From assembly GCF_040869045.1 (NCBI RefSeq), contig NC_090320.1, positions 255,663,663 through 255,727,662 on the forward strand: DNA of 64,000 nucleotides, in the 5' to 3' direction. Under the pieces are notes generated by a model. The model was given only the letters and a program-made list of their open reading frames with translations. It was not told where the DNA came from and did not search any database. Shown here piece by piece: positions 61,066 to 64,000 of the stretch (position 1 is its first letter; the number at the start of each line of letters is the position of its first letter). Position numbers and translations under genes: made by a program. Source of the DNA: Eurosta solidaginis (taxonomy: Eukaryota > Arthropoda > Insecta > Diptera > Tephritidae).

Positions 61066-61572
61066 TTTGGGAAATTCCGCTTATTTGCAACCTTCTGCTA
61101 ACGTTCAAGTCACTAAACTGCTGAATAAATAACTCCAATATTCGATAATGCAAAATTGTCTTTATTAGACTACTTTTAAAATAACACTTCTATTGCTCGT
61201 CAGATAGCGTGCTTAATCAAAACTGATAGTCGTGCCTCTACTGTTGCTACCTTTTATACTGTCTGGTTTCCTCGTTGCATATTTCTAGGCTTTTCTGTTC
61301 TAGAATTTACCAGTTAGTTATCAGATTGAAAGCTACGTTGTTTATAGCTTCTCATATGCGCGTGTATATGAGAGTAATACTTCCATAAATTATTTCCTTC
61401 TTTTGTGAGCATCTCAGATAAGATATATGCATGTGTTTATGAGTCTCTTCTCCGCTGCTCGTATGGACATATGGGTAGACATAATGGTTGATTTAATGAT
61501 GTGCATACAAGTCACTGCTTAGCATCGGCTTAGAGATGATAGTATCCCTTAGTGTTGCTAATGTTCGTCACA
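61066..61572 (-). mobile_element. Solo LTR, gypsy-type
   Basis: On the minus strand the sequence starts TGTGACGAACATTAGCAACA at 61572. It carries a TATAAAAG promoter-like box at 61251-61258, an AATAAAG polyadenylation signal at 61160-61166, and ends near GTTGCAAATAAGCGGAATTT. Start, TATA and poly(A) order are those of a retroviral-type LTR. I recognise it as a tephritid gypsy-family LTR. No gag or pol sequence adjoins it, so it is a solo LTR left by recombination. The 3' boundary is uncertain by about 30 bp. Confidence 0.65.
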
Positions 61573-61613
61573 ATATTATCCAATTCGCTATAGCCAAATA
61601 ATCGGCAGTATGA

Positions 61614-62554
61614 GATATCTTATAACTTTAAACGAGCAATTCTTGTTTGTTTGTATGGCCGAACGATCTCGGGAACGGCTGAACCGATTTAAATGAAATT
61701 TGGCACAGAGATAATGTATCACCTTCTAATACTTTCAACCTAGGTGTTGCCACTCAGAATGTTTCACAAGGTTGCCACCTATCCGAAATTAAAAAAAAAT
61801 TGCATGAAATATGCCGATATGGGTATCACACGAAAAGTATTTTACTCCGCATTACAATAGGCACATCTTTAAGTAGGGTTGCCATTTAGGATTACCACCT
61901 ATTCGAAATTAAAAAAAATTCATGAGATATGCCGATATGGTTATCAAACGAAAGGTATGTCACTCCACATTACAATAGGGACATTTTTGGGTAGGTTTGT
62001 CAGTTAGGGTTGCCACCTATTTGAAATTAAAAAAAAATGCATGGGATATGCCTATACGGGTATCATACGAAGGGTATTTCACTCCGCATTACAATGGGGA
62101 CATTTTTGAGTAGGGTTGCCATTTGGGGTTGCCACCTATTTGAAATAAAAAAAATGCATGGGATATGCCTATACGGGTATCAAACGAAAGGTATTTCACT
62201 CCGCATTACAATAGGGACATTTTTGAGTAGGGTTGCCATTTGGGGTTGCCACCTATTCGAAATAAAAAAAAATTGCAAAAGATATGCCGATATGGGTATC
62301 AAACGAAAGGTATTTCACCCCGCATTACAATAGGGACATTTTTGAGTAGGGTTGCCACCTATTCGAAATTAAAAAAAAATTGCGGGAGATATGCCGATAT
62401 GGGTATCAACCGAAAGGTATTTCACTCCGCATTACAATATGGACATTTTTGATTAGGGTTGCCATTAAGGTTGCCACCTATTCGAAATTAAAAAGAAAGA
62501 AACGTTGCCCGCACAACGAAATGTTGCCGAGCAAAGCTCGGTCGCCCAGGTACT
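61614..62554 (+). mobile_element. Helentron-like element with 120-bp tandem array, copy 2
   Basis: It starts atcttataactttaaacgag then caattcttg and runs through gaacgatctcgggaacggct and gaaccgatttaaatgaaatt. Six to seven 100-120 bp units follow, carrying gatatgggtatcaaacgaaa and ggtatttcactccgcattac. It ends with a hairpin CCGAGC-AAA-GCTCGG (62527-62541) followed by TCGCCCAGGTACT. The terminal hairpin near the 3' end and the absence of terminal inverted repeats fit Helitron-type rolling-circle elements. Unlike copy 1 it has both ends. No Rep/helicase is encoded. Confidence 0.75.
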
Positions 62555-62759
62555 ATGTCTTTATACAAGCAGACATTTTCTGCTGATTTTTGTCCATTTA
62601 TATAAAGGAACTGCTTAAAATTTTTTATTTTATTTTTATTTTCTCCTTTTCTTACATTTTCCCGGTGTCTTAACCTCTCTGTTAAGTTTTGCGCTTGTAG
62701 CGCAATGAGAACTTACATAAAAATCAATCCAAAAATTCCCTCCGTTCCCTTTTGATTTT

Positions 62760-63500
62760 TGTAAATAGCTCAGTCCGTGCGCCCTCTAGCGAAACTTTTT
62801 GTACTCTGTCATCGGATGTAATCGACCTCTGAATTAAGCTATAAATTTTTAGCCTCTAGCTCATCGAGAAGTTACTTAAGACCCGGTTTCAAATTTCCAA
62901 ATTATTATCTAATTTTTTCGATCCGTGAGCTACCAAACGGGTTTTTTCTCCTCTTGTTCCTTTTTCACGTGTTTTAACCTGTCTCTGAGGTTTCATGTCT
63001 GTAGCTCAATGAGAGGTTACTTTTAAATCGTTGTCAAAACACCAAATTTCCATATTCTTATCTAAATATTTCAATTCGTGCGCCACCTAATGGAATCTTT
63101 TTCCCCTTTTCTTAAATTTTCTCGACGTTTTATCCTATCTGTGAAGTTTTACATTTGTAGTTCAATGAGAACTTACATAAAAATCAATCCCGAAGTTCCC
63201 TCCGTACCTTCGTAGCATTTTTCTAAATACCTTATTCTATGCGCGCCTAGCGAAACTTCGTGTAATCGTCCTCTGAAATAAGTTTGAAATGTCAAGTGTC
63301 TAGCTCATCCAGAAGTTACTTAAAAAATGGTTTGAAAATTTTCAAATTCCTATCTTATTATTTCGATCCCTGCGCAACCTAACGGATTTTTTCCCCTTTT
63401 GTTGCATTGTCACGGTGTTCTAACCTATGTGTAAAGTTTCACGTTTGTAGCTCAATTGGAAGTTTTTAAAAATCAATTGCGATATTTGTATGAAAAACGG
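62760..63500. repeat. Degenerate tandem repeat with GCGCC-CTAGCG motif
   Basis: Units of about 150 bp contain gtgcg(c)ccnctagcg or a variant (near 62779, 62926, 63078, 63240 and 63370), gtagctca(a/t)(t/c)gagaagttact and tgtgaagttt blocks. Two unit types seem to alternate, giving roughly 290-300 bp pairs. It is a distant relative of the 17300-17890 array. Confidence 0.65.
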
Positions 63501-63539
63501 ACAAACATTCAACAGACCTAACATAAAGGAAGTAAAATA

Positions 63540-64000
63540 GGTAGGTAGGGTTTAAATTATATATATACCACCGATCTCTATGATTTTTCAGACAAAAATA
63601 TATGTTATATACGTAAGTATTTGGTCAAATTTGAAGGTTCTAGCGGTTAAAATGGCCCAGTAATTGCGAAAAGCTTCTTAACTGAACAATCGGTTATGTG
63701 GGATATATGCTATATATACGACCAATCTCATCAATTTACAGACAATAATACGTTCAATATATGAAAGCATATGGTGAAGTTTCAAGCCTTTATGTGATAA
63801 ATTGAGGAAGATATGACAAAAATCCCCTTTTCTGAAAAATCGGTTGTATGGAGGATATATGTTATAGCGGTCCGATCCAGTCGGTTCCGGCAAATGTCTA
63901 ATCGGACATCTAAATATACCCATTCACTAAACCTTATCAAGATATCTTAAAAAGTTTAGTACTAATTTGCATGCAAACAGACAGGCGGACATGGCTAAAT
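63540..64000. repeat. Non-coding repeat running off the window end
   Basis: Blocks such as gaaaaatcggttgtatggag, gatatatgttatagcggtcc, catcaatttacagac and the ending aaacagacaggcggacatgg are typical of another abundant fly repeat with cggacaga tails. Two to three diverged sub-units are visible. It is cut by the window end. Confidence 0.5.

Noticed and set aside
61614..62590. Overlapping plus-strand frames with repeated YADMGIKRKVFH- and ITIGTFLSRVA-like peptides
   Set aside because: The repetition reflects translation of the 120-bp array. Such frames are often annotated as hypothetical proteins but are not genes.
32019..64000. Upstream cadherin exons
   Set aside because: I looked on the minus strand for DxNDNxP-type linkers and DRE motifs near splice signals and found none. 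Very short exons could have been missed.

Overview
The window looks like nuclear DNA of a higher dipteran, most probably a tephritid fruit fly. It holds two insect-type protein-coding loci with long non-coding surroundings, spliceosomal GT-AG junctions, and a dense load of decayed non-LTR retrotransposons, MITEs, Helentron-like elements, a tRNA-derived SINE and a solo LTR. The tephritid assignment rests on my recognition of several interspersed repeats and is inference. There are no bacterial features and no CRISPR.

Left part (1-10.9 kb): degraded repeats and one copy of a roughly 2-kb non-coding repeat carrying a 128-bp tandem array lead to the first coding exon of a minus-strand gene (7863-10214). 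It encodes a TOG/HEAT-repeat microtubule-binding protein of the TOGARAM/crescerin type. Its 3' exons lie further left and were not found. From 10.2 to 23.8 kb the interval between genes holds reverse-transcriptase fragments, a piggyBac-like MITE, a roughly 1-kb element with CACGGTGG termini, and a 117-bp tandem array whose units carry a CTCF-like motif.

Centre (23.8-32.0 kb): two minus-strand exons, separated by a 71-nt intron, encode about 2,725 residues of a neural (N-)cadherin: cadherin repeats, EGF and laminin-G domains, a transmembrane helix and a catenin-binding tail. Absence of internal introns and divergence from Drosophila CadN as I remember it favour the CadN2 paralogue. The exons upstream of 32018 were not found, so the remaining 32 kb is most simply read as the upstream intron or 5' region of this gene.

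Right part (32-64 kb): no cellular gene is supported. It contains an AT-rich degenerate satellite, a LINE with premature stops, tandem repeats, a SINE, LINE RNase H remnants with a hairpin micro-insertion, a second copy of the 2-kb repeat, a 1.1-kb inverted-repeat structure, two opposed Helentron-like elements with 120-bp arrays, nested LINEs with TAA and CAA tails, a palindromic MITE and a gypsy-type solo LTR. The strongest cross-region signal is a short core motif (CTTTCGTTTGATACCCATAT) shared by the tandem units of two otherwise different repeat families.
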